A stretch of 64,000 nt of DNA from Roridomyces roridus (lineage: Eukaryota; Basidiomycota; Agaricomycetes; Agaricales; Mycenaceae). Shown here in pieces: positions 44,588 to 55,500 of the stretch. Under the pieces are notes generated by a model. It did no database searches. It was not told the DNA's origin and was given only the letters and a program-made list of their open reading frames with translations. Location: assembly GCA_029378245.1 (NCBI GenBank), contig JARKIF010000003.1:3348001-3412000 (forward strand). Direction: 5' to 3'. Every line of letters starts with the position of its first letter. The stretch's first letter is position 1. The position numbers and the translations under genes are program-made.

Positions 44588-46834
44588 ATGCCCTCCAACC
44601 TCCTGCTGGGGTCTTCCCTCTTTCTGGGTCTCTCAGCCGCGGTTCTCTACTTCCTCCCTCGCGATGCCCACCGCTCTAAATTACCGTTGCCACCTGGACC
44701 GCAGAAATTGCCCTTCATCGGGAATCTGGGTGACATCCACGGTAAACGTATCTGGGAAGCCTGTGTGGAATGGAGTCGCAAATACGGTGCGTAGACCGCC
44801 CTATTCAGCTGTTTCACTGCTGACTGCCTCTCCAGATTCCGATATCATTCACCTCGATCTCGCTGGGACATCTTTCGTCGTCCTTTCATCGCTCGAAGCA
44901 ACTGAGGATCTGCTGGAGAAACGGTCGTCTATCTATTCAGACAGGCGCGTTCTTCCTTGTATTCCTCCCTGAGACATGCCTCATGAAGATCTCAGGCCCA
45001 CCTTCGCCATGTACGACCTCATGGGATGGTCCTTTATTCTCAGTTTGTGCTACACCTACTTTCAACTTTTGAAATAACATCCTGCAGCCCTGATCAAATA
45101 CGGTATCTGCATTCCCCTTTTAAAATCCGTTGGACTCAATTGTCTTCCTTTCAGGCGATGCGTGGTGAGGGATCTTAAAAAAGACTCTGTCAGCCTTGGG
45201 ATGGCTGATGCTGCACGCAGGAGAACCCAGCGCCGTCTCTTCAATCAGCAGCTCAACATAAACGCTTCACACAGCTTCCAACCACAGGAACGCTTTGCTG
45301 CCCACTCTTTGCTCCGCAGACTCCTTGAGACTCCCAACGATCATATGCAGCACCTTCGGTCGTATGTCACATTTCTGGGGCTTCATACTTATTTACGAAC
45401 AACCAAGATAGGATGGGAGCAGAAACCATTATTCCAATCACATACGGCCTTGACATTCAGCCTTCGGACGATCCGTACGTGGACTTGGCGGAACGGGCGT
45501 TACACTACGTCAATCTCGGTATATCTGGTCGATTTCTAGTGGTCCGTGCATCTGGATCTACTTATCCCTGAATTCAATGATATCTGGGCTAGGACTTCCT
45601 CCCGTTTCTCAAACACGTCCCGGAGTGGGTTCCCGGTGCTGGGTTTCAAAAGATGGCGAGGAAAGGGAGGAAGCTCGCGGAGGCTTTCCGGGACGTCCCA
45701 TTTGAGGAGACGAAACGACAGATGGTATGGTCCCGGAGCTTGTCAATCAACTGCCCCCTGCTCACGGCTTTACAAAGGTCTCGGGAGTGCCTCGACCATC
45801 ATTCACTGCCAACTGTCTCCGAGATTTGGAGGTCGGTGAGAGGTATTACGATGAATCCACTGTGAAGGACGTCGCCGCCGTCATGTGAGTTGCAGTTCAG
45901 CTGCATGCCAGGCTACTCTGATGCGCCGACAGGTATGCGGGAGGTGTCGACACCACCGTCGCAGCATTGACCACATTCTTTCTCGCCATGCTCGCCAGTC
46001 CCGAGTCGCAAAAGAAGGCGCAGGCGGAAATTGATGCTGCCATCGGCCACGGATGTCTTCCGGATTTCGACGACCAAGAGGCGATGCCATACGTCTCTGC
46101 CCTTGTGAAAGAAGTCATGCGGTGGGGACCTGTGGCGCCCTTTGGTGAGCCTGACTACCTATCATTCGTTCTCCCTCACTGCACTGAGAATGATTTAGGT
46201 GCGCCACATTTAGTGGCAGTTGAGGATGAATACCGCGGGTATCGAATCCCTGCGAATTCTACTGTGATCGGGAATGTTTGGTCAGCATTCAGTGTCCGAC
46301 CAATTCATTGTCTCAGTTTCTTCCCTCCAGGGCCATTCTCCACGATGAGGTGTGTTTTCACGACTTCTCCGTACAACTTCCATCGACGTCCATCAGAAAA
46401 CCTACCCCGATCCATTGACCTTCAAACCGGAGCGTTTTCTGTTGGACGGCAAGCCCAATCCATTGGTTAAGGATCCTCAAGCTGCTTTCGGATTCGGGCG
46501 ACGGTATGTCTGGGCATCTGCCTGTTGAGTAGCTCTCACTGCAATTAGCATATGTCCCGGCAAACACCTCGCATCCTCAACCCTGTGGATCACCATCGCA
46601 TCTGTGCTTGCTGTTTTCGATCTCACGAAGAAGGTTGGGGAAGATGGCAAGGTCATTGAGCCGTCGTATGAGTATGACCATGGGATAGTTTCGTGAGTGC
46701 TTCGGTTTGATTCAAATGGGTCAGTGAGTAGTCTGATGCGGTTTTTCAGTGCACCTGTTCCCTTTGCGTGTGATATTCGACCTAGGTCGGACACTACAGC
46801 GAGGCTTGTTCAGGGTATTTCGGCTGAACTCTAG
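44588..46834 (+). CDS. cytochrome P450 monooxygenase
   Basis: Fourteen exons total 1521 nt (506 residues, a normal length). N-terminal membrane anchor (LLGSSLFLGLSAAVLYFL) and proline hinge (LPLPPGPQKLPFIGN). Helix C WRTQRR; helix I AGGVDTT (proton delivery); ExxR in KEVMRW; PERF; haem loop FGFGRRICPGKHLA with the Cys ligand. It is an ER-membrane haem monooxygenase of the type common in Agaricomycete secondary metabolism, and position next to a terpene cyclase makes tailoring of its product plausible. Oddities: intron 2 starts with GC (44945); exon 4 is 10 nt (45155-45164) and exon 11 is 19 nt; the short join before GDAWR lacks the usual P-Y segment, and LPF is coded one base out of frame just inside intron 3 (45145-45153), so this stretch may be mis-spliced or damaged. 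Confidence 0.88.
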
Positions 46835-47128
46835 GCTGCGGAACTTTGCACGAGTAAAATCCAGTCAATATGTAGTTAGATCTAGAGCTCCAGGCTTCAA
46901 CCGATCTGTCCTAATTGTCTGGCCGATCAGAAACCTCGGCTTTCCGGAATCCGTGACGAGGCCGAAACCGAGGTGAGGCTTTTCCAGCGTGTGCGCGAAA
47001 GTGCACTTCTATGCCAGTGCTCGGGCCGTGGAGGAATCCATGGGGAGTATGTACCAAGCAGATCCCGGAGCCGAGTAAGGTGTGTGGTGTCACGGTTTCC
47101 ATGGAGAGAATGCGTGTGGTTTCAGTCC
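46835..47128. other. 3' flank of P450
   Basis: No gene seen. Confidence 0.5.
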
Positions 47129-47910
47129 CACCGGGGGCAAGCCCGACGCATGTCGTTTTGACATGCCTCGTATGCATGTCTCAACGCATGTGCCGACGCA
47201 TGTCCCAACGGACAAAGAGAACCATTCTGGGAGGTGTGACGGGTTTGCCGGGCATGGCGCCGCGCGGCATTGCGGCAGGTTCGACTTCCAATTCCGTCTC
47301 ATGTATGTGACCCCAGTGAGTATAATTTATCATGATCAAGATTCACAGACGATGAAGTGCAATCTTCCATCCACGGGTGATGGCAGTCAGTCTTGCGAAT
47401 CGACACGAGTACGAGCCGATTGTGACGGCTGTTTTCTGAGGAGCTGAAGCTAAGGCAAGCACCGCTCGGCATTCAAGTCTTGGGATCTAGATCTGAGTTG
47501 CCATTGACTCGGCCAACAGCCGGCAGCCTCGGGCCACATTGATCTTGATCACCGATGGCAATTGGTTGTGTGGAATGGTTTCAAGTTGGAACCGAACAGG
47601 CACTATGCTCCTTCAGATCTGAAGGAGCGTAGTGCCTCAGATTTCAAGCAACTCGGTGTTCAACATGCCGTTCTCCCCAAATTCTCCCAACGGAATCACT
47701 TCAACCAGATATAATTTGGGAAATTGCTCACCACCCCTGACGCCATTCTTCGAAGGGAATAACCACCGGATCAGCTTGGGATCAGCATTGGCAATCAATG
47801 GGTATGATCATGACGGCCCTTGTACTTTAGCGCAGCATGCGTGGAGACATGCGTGGAGACATGCATACAAGGCATGTCAAAATGACATGCGTTGGACTTT
47901 GCCCCCGGTG
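47129..47910. mobile_element. 782 bp TIR element with 3 bp TSD (CACTA/CMC-like)
   Basis: Inverted ends CACCGGGGGCAA, flanked by TCC on both sides (47126-47128, 47911-47913). The inverted arms extend about 90 bp and are built on repeats of GACGCATGTC / GACATGCGT. Same group signature (CAC start, 3 bp duplication) as 8730-9471. Non-coding. Confidence 0.8.
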
Positions 47911-48104
47911 TCCGCTAGCGGTGTCTGATTATGAGAAGTTTCTTTCAGTAAAAATGTGTAAATCAAAGAAAGCCCACAATACCTGTGCCTGGAATCGAAC
48001 CGGGGAATGCAAATTCGAACAAAGAATCCCTGAAGACGCACAAACTGATGCATTCACCATACATTTGGACGCAGATTACTTACGTGGATTGAAACTTGAA
48101 ACTG
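47911..48104. other. flank of the CMC-like element
   Basis: Contains ctggaatcgaaccggggaa, the complement of a perfect tRNA B box, but no tRNA body around it. Confidence 0.4.
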
Positions 48105-48232
48105 TGGCCCGCGCCTTCCTTTGCGACTCGGGTCTGGCGCGACGAAGAATGTGGTCAATGCAGCAACGGTGGTGTCAACACCTCCCGCATACCTGTCGGA
48201 GCATCAGAGTAGCCTGGCATGGAGGAGATGAA
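48105..48232 (-). pseudogene. P450 gene fragment (helix I exon)
   Basis: The minus strand matches 45895-46022 of the P450 gene: intron end, then the exon coding YAGGVDTT and AALTTFF, and the sequence of CESQK in the reverse copy gcgactcgggtctgg. A short deletion removes part of FLAMLA. It is a second inverted P450 fragment, on the opposite side of the intact gene from the one at 40900-41110. Confidence 0.8.
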
Positions 48233-48787
48233 ACTCACACCTTGGAGCGCTGTTCGAGATCCGATCCGAGGTTCGATACCATCATGATTCCTTGGCTCAA
48301 CAGCTCTCGGCATTTCGGATATCAACGCCGGCGCTTCCGGCATTGTTCTCCAAGAGATGCCGTATTAATACATGGGACGCATAGATCGCGGAGGGATCCG
48401 GTCGAGAGTCGCAAGACGTTATCGAATCGGATGCAGCGGAAGACACGTACGGAGTCAGTGGGTGAGAGTGTAGCGGGTTTCTGGAACGCGGTTATGGGAC
48501 GACGAGTGGAGGACGAGTCACGGGTGGAAGATGGTGGTGATTCGAAAAGAAAGAAGGAGTTGCTTGGTCAGCGATCAGGCTTGATCGATTGATCAGAGAG
48601 AACGTGCGCCCCGATCGAACCCTTCGCCCGGAGTTCTTTTCTCCCGGCTCGGCATCTGCCTGACAATTACCCAACAATTACCGCAGTGCGTCCACGGAGT
48701 GAGTCTCTCATCACGGTCTGTTTTCTCCGGTGGCTTATATTGGTCCAATTGATAGGCCCTAAATAAGTCACGGCATCAGACTTTTGA
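48233..48787. other. unresolved
   Basis: A plus-strand open stretch to 48592 (...ESVAGFWNAVMGRR...) has some coding character but no start, family or clear splice context. Confidence 0.3.
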
Positions 48788-49090
48788 CATGAAACTTGTA
48801 CAAGCTCATTCAAACTCACAAGCTTCTGCCAAATCACCGCAAGCTCACAAGCCCACAAGCCAGGTCTCGAAATCCACAAGGTCTGCCGTTCGACTCCTGG
48901 AAAGTGCAAATTCTTATTTATTCCTGGCCGCTCCTGTGTTTACCTTTGTGCTCAGTGGACTCGAGGGCTGTCCTGCTGCTTACAGAATTATTTCTGAGCT
49001 GAAATTTGGTTTTTTCAGAAGCATTGTTCATTGGAATCGAGCTTACGAGCTTGTGCAGCAAGCTGCCAAGCCCCACAAGTCCACAAGATG
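48788..49090. repeat. CACAAG-rich repeat element
   Basis: Clusters of CACAAG and CAAGCT occur at 48795-48880 and 49055-49090, flanking a unique core. Possibly a decayed MITE; ends not resolved. Confidence 0.35.
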
Positions 49091-49303
49091 ATTGTCAGAA
49101 CACTGATGACCGGTCTACATTCTGAGTGTCTACTTACAAAGTTTCCCTTCGCATGCTGGATTCACGCGACTGACGTCAGCACATGGCTTCCGCTGGCGAA
49201 CTTCAGTTGGATGGTTTCGTTTTCGCAGACTGAGATAACTGAGCACTACAAGCAAATGAGTCATCCCTGCGAATCAAGATCAAGTGTTTGAGCAGTCATA
49301 TAG

Positions 49304-49888
49304 TAGTCTCGGCACCAGATCACATCCCAAAGGGAACCCTGTCATAAGGGTCTGGGGCAATCCGTCGCAGCTAAGCGGGACATTGCGCTATCAATTTTGA
49401 TGGCAAATTCCCACCATTTGTAGGGCTGCAACGTAGCTTTGATAACGATTACAATCCAACGATAAGCCTTTCTCCCGCTCCCTCCACCATCCCAGGAGTC
49501 AGGACATCTAGATGCCCCAGACAGCCTCTAGCAACCCTATAGCACCCCACAGTACACAATGGCTTATCCAATTAGACCACACTACAGGGAAATGCACTTC
49601 TGTGATGGATTTGAGGAGGAAGAAGCTGCAAGTACCATTGGAGACTCCTCCTGATGGATTGTAATCGTTATCAATTCGTTATCAAAGCTACGTTGCAGCC
49701 CTACAGGCTTATCGTTGGATTCAACTTTGGATTGTAATCATTATCAAAGCTATGTTGCAGCCCTACATATGGTGGGAATTTGCCATCAAAATTGATAGCG
49801 CAATGTCCCGCTTAGCTGCGACGGATTGCCCCAGACCCTTATGACAGGGTTCCCTTTGGGATGTGATAAGGGTCTGGTGCCGAGACTA
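49304..49888. mobile_element. 585 bp fold-back element with 9 bp TSD and an inner repeat nest
   Basis: Perfect 9 bp duplication GTCATATAG (49295-49303, 49889-49897). The arms (about 49304-49420 and 49767-49888) are near-perfect inverted repeats beginning TAGTCTCGGCACCAGA. The centre holds further inverted copies of TAGGGCTGCAACGTAGCTTT (49421 plus strand; complements ending at 49704 and 49766), which looks like one or two small hAT-type inserts. Long arms with a 9 bp duplication suggest a Mutator-like MITE. Confidence 0.85.
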
Positions 49889-50427
49889 GTCATATAGTCA
49901 GGATCCATGGCAGCCAGACCAACCGGATCGAGCATCCACCGGCCGGTCCAAATATAAGCACCGCAAATAAATGCGCAGTCCAAGAACTTGATTATCTGGC
50001 ACAGACTGGGTTCCCATTGGCTGAGCAATGTCATCCTGGGAATATTCAGACATTCTAGAATTATCTCATCGGGCGGGGTGTCCTGAGAGTCACCGCCTGA
50101 CTGCCATTTTCCACGGGTTTAAATGCCCTGCATGGGATTCCGTCCCGCTGTTAACTTGTTGGGACGGCCCAGGGCGGTGCGCCGGTTTGTTCAGTATGAT
50201 ATATCGCGCTTTCTCTATTTCTTCTTTCCAGGTTCGCAGAAGGAGCTGGCAACGGGGGCGGCTGCCCTGATAATCTATTCTCCAACTGTACCTCGAGGCT
50301 GCTTCATCAGAGTTTCCCGACATCCATCATTTAGTTCTCCGGCTGTGTATGGGATGGTGTGCCCACGCATATTAATAGCCACATATATTATCTCCGATGT
50401 ATTTGTGCAACACCCTTCTTCTCCTTC

Positions 50428-52311
50428 ATGCTACCTTCGCGGCTGCTGCGTTTCTCAGCGGCCCTTGCTTTTCTTCACAGCGCGCAGGCGTCGACAAATC
50501 CATTCACTCAGTATGCGGTAGACTTTCCTGACCCTAACCGCGTGGCCGCCGGGAACCTACCGAAGAACTTGGCTGGCGCTGAGGATACCATCGTCGCCTG
50601 GGCGGATGAGATGAATTCTTACGGCCCTTGGAGTGCGTTGGTGTTTTTTCTTACTACATGCGTGGTATGCTCAGCTTCATAGGCGTTACATTCAAGCAGG
50701 TGTTGGCCCCCAGTGGGGACAAGCATGACTACATGAGCTGGGCGCCCTAGTGAGTCGCCTCGTTCCTATGGCTCTGGGGTCTCAGAATTCAATGGACCAC
50801 ATCCAGTCACTGGCCGAACTGCACCGGAATCCCGAATTCTGCTTCATTTACACCCCCGGAGAGTACGCACTTGTCTCCTCGTTCCCGCAAGGCGAAGCTC
50901 ACTCCGCGGTTGTCGCGCAGTTTGGGAGAAGTGTCCATACATCACCCGCGATGGCGAAGCGAACCCCGACCGCATCTTGATCAATGATTTTCAGTCATTC
51001 TTCAATCTCTCCGATGCTGTTTTGTACAATTCAATCGCGGCCGTACTCCAAGGCACGCCATCTTCGAGTTATTCGCAGAACGTCGGTGAGTCGGACCGCT
51101 TGTTGATAGCGCTTGTTCGTTCTCACTTTTTCTTTTGTCTACAAGCCAAGTTCATCGACACGTGGTTCCTCAACAATGATACATTCATGAACCCAAACCT
51201 CAACTATGCGCAGATGGATCGAGGACCGACTGGGCAAATGGGTAAGTCTCGCTCGTACAGCAAGCTTGGCCGAAAATAAACTAACCTACTTCCCAGGAAC
51301 ATTCACCGGACCACTGTGAGTTCCTCCCGCCTAACGTCGCACCGACAGCAGAGTCTCACACGCGGGGCCGGGACACAGAGACCTGCGCGGTATGGCGAAA
51401 ATCGCGTCGGGCATCCTGATGCTCCGCAAAACCAAGAATAGCGACTGGACGGAGGCACGCAATGCCCAATTTGTGGCGTGGTGTAACAAGTATATTGGTT
51501 GGCTGCAAACTGCGCCTCAGGCCAAATCGGCTGCTGCGCAGCTAAAGTGCGTTTTCTTTCATCTAGTGAGGGTGGGGCTGATGAGCAATTGAAGCAACCA
51601 TGGGACGATATTTGTTAGCCAGCTGGCGGCGCTGAAACTGGTGGTGGGAGATACGAATGGCGCGGTCAGTCTGATCCAAGGGTATTTCAGCGGCATCTTC
51701 AAGGGGCAGATCAACTCCAACGGGGAGCAGGTGCGTGGCTCGGTATTTTTGAAAGAGAATGAAACTGACGACGCGCAGCCAAAAGAAGCGACCCGCACAC
51801 GCCCATACCACTATCGGAATTTAATGCCGGCGGGATGATAACCAACGCCCGTCTCCTCTCCTATGCGGACCCAACACTCACACCCTCCGGCTGGAACGCA
51901 ACCACCCAGCAAGGCGCCACGATCCAAAAAGCCATGGACTTCCTCATGACGGTCAACCCAGCGACGTCGCAAGAAACCAACGTCACTATCGAGATATATC
52001 CGAATATCGCGGCAGTTGCGTCGGCGTATGGCGATGCCTCGGGTAAATATGGCACGTTTTTGAACAAATCAGGGTTCCCGTATGCAAATGATGCGACGTT
52101 TTTGTGGGATCAACCGTTGGCTGGTGGGGATTTGGCTGCGGAGAGTGAGGCTAATCATACGGGGTCTGCAGCTGGGAGTACTAGTGGTGTACCTGCGCCT
52201 ACTCAGTCTGCGACGAACAAGACGAAAAATGGGAGCTTGTCCAGGTTTGGACGATTGGAGTTGGGCAGCTGGGCAGCTGGGGTTTTGGGGGTTATCGGAC
52301 TGTTGTATTAA
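50428..52311 (+). CDS. secreted alginate-lyase-like protein, with one apparent frameshift
   Basis: A signal peptide (LLRFSAALAFLHSAQAS) opens the protein. Joined exons give GPWSALVLAPSGDKHDYMSW, HWPNCTG, PPEIWEKCPYITRDGEANPD, GQMGTF, LRGMAKIASGILML, NNHGTIF (active-site region of this fold) and RTRPYHYRN, the order seen in PF05426 alginate-lyase/heparinase-fold proteins that cleave uronic-acid glycans by beta-elimination. After YHYRN the family pattern (Asn-Ala-Gly-Gly-Met-Ile-Thr-Asn-Ala-Arg) is present one base out of frame: aatttaatgcc at 51819-51829 lacks one T. Downstream coding then runs to 52311 with a Ser/Thr-rich tail and a hydrophobic end (SWAAGVLGVIGLLY), consistent with a GPI anchor. 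Either a recent 1 bp loss or an assembly error. Confidence 0.8.
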
Positions 52312-52522
52312 TTGGATGATGTTGCTACCTGAGGTGTCGGCCCAAACTTTGTGAATGGACGGAGGGCAATTGGCGTCTTGTGGTCCGCTGCCGAACAACT
52401 GCGGGACGCCGGTGGCGACTGGATCAAACTGGCTTCCGATGTTATTTGTCAATCTGCGACACCTTCGGCCGTTTATTCTACTTAATTAACCCACGTCTCT
52501 TGCGACGTCGCTCCCGCCAACC

Positions 52523-55500
52523 ATGCTGCGCTATCTGCCGTACGTACCGCTCCTCGCTGCGCCTATGCTCTTGTTTTCTCTCGGGTCCAAGCCCACACTA
52601 CCTCCGTCCAATCGCCTGCCCGCACCGACGGACCCGGGCCTCGCAAACCTCCCCAAGGACTCTCGGGCGCGTGAAATCTACCCCGAAGATTGGATCGAAG
52701 GCGGAGCTTACGCTGAGCTCCCAAACGGCCGGGTAACCCATTCCACTCCTTCCACTGCACGCAGCTGGACATACGTACGTAGGTCCGATACTGGCTCTGG
52801 GCCCCGAATACGGCCGAAAAATCACCCTTGTCAACGGGCTCAGCATCCCCGCTCTGGCATACAAGAAAATCGTTCCTATACTCGTCACCACGGGTTTCCG
52901 TGTCCTCCTCTACGATCTCTACGGTCGTGGATATTCGGATGCCCCCAAAGACACGCCGTACGACGCCAAGTTGTATGTGACGCAGCTGGCGTTGTTGCTT
53001 CAGCACGTCAGGTGGGAGTCAACGGCGGTGGTGGGTTTCAGTATGGGTGGAGCAATTGCTGCTGCGTTTGTGTCGGCGTTCCCAAACCTCGTCGATCGGG
53101 AGGTGGTTTTCATATCGAGTGTCGGGGCGTCAGAGGTACCTATGTGGCTTGATGATTCTCACAAAAGCTGGGTGCTGACGCCCCGTAGAAAGGGCTCCCT
53201 GGCAAATCCTTTTTGGACAGGGTGAAATCGTACTTCTCTGTATGTCTTCTCCCTGTCTTCGGTCTCATATGATCTGAATTCCGCTTCAGACTCCTCCAAG
53301 TGATGTTGGCACTCTGGACGAGGTGATATTCGTCCGATCTCCATGAACTGAGCTGAACATCCTCCTATGGAAGGTCTAAAACTCAAGCTGATGTGATGGA
53401 CGTCGCTTACCTGTTTTGGCAATTTGACCCGACAGCCGCTCGCTTACAGGTTGATTCACATCAGCTTCGGCTCACTCAGCCGATTGTGCCGATGCATTTT
53501 GCTATAGTATAATACGCCCTTGAATGCAGAGCAAAACAGATTCATCTTGTTCATGTAAGTACGGCGGCCCACGCAACGAACCTTCCCAAGTTCCGCCCAC
53601 GCTGGGATCCATACATGAGACGGAGTCACGGATGGAGGCGAGCGTTGAAAGATGGAGTTTGGATGTAAAAATTGGAAGGACAGACGCACGCTGGTACCGT
53701 TGTTAAATGACTGACCCATGGCGGCGGGAACTTTCTTTTTGACGCGGTTCTGACCCGGGTTGAGAACTCAAGACTCAGATGTTGAGGGAATAAATTTCAG
53801 CTTCACGCACGTATTGTCCTTGGGCAAATGGCGCTCTGACGCGATTGGGAGCTGGGTACATCACGAGTCGCATCAACGTGAGGGTTCGCGGGGTCCGGGG
53901 AGCTCAGTCTTGAACGCAGCAGCAACAGGAATCGTGTCTGCCTTTATAGCCGGTGTACATGCCATGACCAGACCTGCATATATCGTGTATGGATACTTAG
54001 TCTGATCGACGTAGATTCCAAGGGCGACGCACATCCATAATCCACCATCATCTGCACGCTCCACAGCACTACTGGTCTGCCATGGAAAACCAATTGGCAC
54101 GTGCGAACGCGAGCCAAGTTTATGAGGTTATTTATCACAAAAAAATAAATGGTGGATGGTTGTTGGTTTTGGTTGAATTTACTTGAGGCTTCAGGGCTTG
54201 AGTTGCGAGAACGAGTGCTCGAAGCATGGTTCAGGTGTAAGGATCATGTGAAACGGATGCCAGTCGATGGTTGACGTGGGATGGTTGAGGTTTCTGGTCT
54301 GCCGGGTGGATCGGCCCATCGGCTCGGATTCTCATCAAATTGATTGCCGGGCGCACATCACTGCCTCTGCTCAGCCGGGGCGGCACATCGAAAATCACTG
54401 AACCGGAGGATTCAAATGAAGCCCGATCATCCCCCATCCGACTCTGATGAGGCGGTTCGACTCGGAGCAATAATTTTCTTGATGCTCTCTCCAAGCTCTC
54501 TCTGCTGTCAGTTGACAATTTCCTCCCGTACAAATTCAAATTTTGGCAACATCACACTGAGCCGAATCTCGGGCCGAATTCAGAATGTTTTGTTTGATCC
54601 GAATTTTGATGTGAGTTGGACACTGTCACGAGAAGACCCATATACCTCCACCTCGATTGGACACTGAGTTGGAACTTGGAACCATGCAACTGGAAGCAGG
54701 TCCACTAGCCTCTGGCTGGAACTGAAAACCTTGAAGCAGGCTAAGTAAAGATGCCCAGACCATCATGCTCAAAGATAAACCATCCTCCAAACCATGAAAC
54801 ATCGGGCTCAACCAAGGGGAAAATCCCAAACCATTCCCCGCAAGGTCAATACCTCTACTCAGAATCCCAACCATATTATTTGTTGTGAAAAATGCTCTTA
54901 TACAAGTTGCATCCGTTTGTAGGGCTCCGACCCGGCCGTTGACGGCGACGGCCGTCGCTCTGACGGCCGTCATGGGAGGTCGGACGGGCCCCACCCGGCC
55001 GTCAGACCATGTTGCGAGGCCTCAAAACGGCCGGGTGGTACCCGTCAGACCCGTCACGGCCGTCATGACGGGTCGAAGCAGTGACAGCCCCTGACAGCCC
55101 GTGCCTCCAGCTAAATCGACCATCAGATTGATGTCAACGTGATGCCGGCAAGTCAAAATTACGGATTGGACCGATTGGTACTCGGGAAGCCTGCAGAACC
55201 GCAGTAGTGGGCCATCAGCAAGATTGCCGATGACCCAGGTGCGCTACCCCTGGAGCATCAAGTGATGATGGCAGCTCGGCATGGCTAGTTAGCCGAAGAC
55301 CCGTCACCACCCGTCATGGCCCGTCGACGGCCGGGAACGGGTACCCCGTCAGCCAAGGAACCGGACCCGGACCCGGCCGTCAAAATTCTGGCTTCAGAGG
55401 GCTGTACGGCCGGGCCGGCACCCGTCGTGACGGCTCGTTGACCCGTCATTTTGACGGTCGGGTCGGAGCCCTATCCGTTTGGGTGCCATCCAGGAAGGAC

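Noticed and set aside
45165..45220. In-frame stop right after GDAW in the P450
   Set aside because: It lies inside a normal 56 bp GT-AG intron; splicing gives WRTQRR and the total exon length divides by three.
47990..48015. Perfect B-box complement (ggaatcgaacc)
   Set aside because: No A box or stem partners within tRNA distance on that strand.
47837..48592. 251-codon plus-strand frame
   Set aside because: It begins inside a transposon arm and runs across the reverse complement of a P450 exon, so most of it cannot be a real gene.
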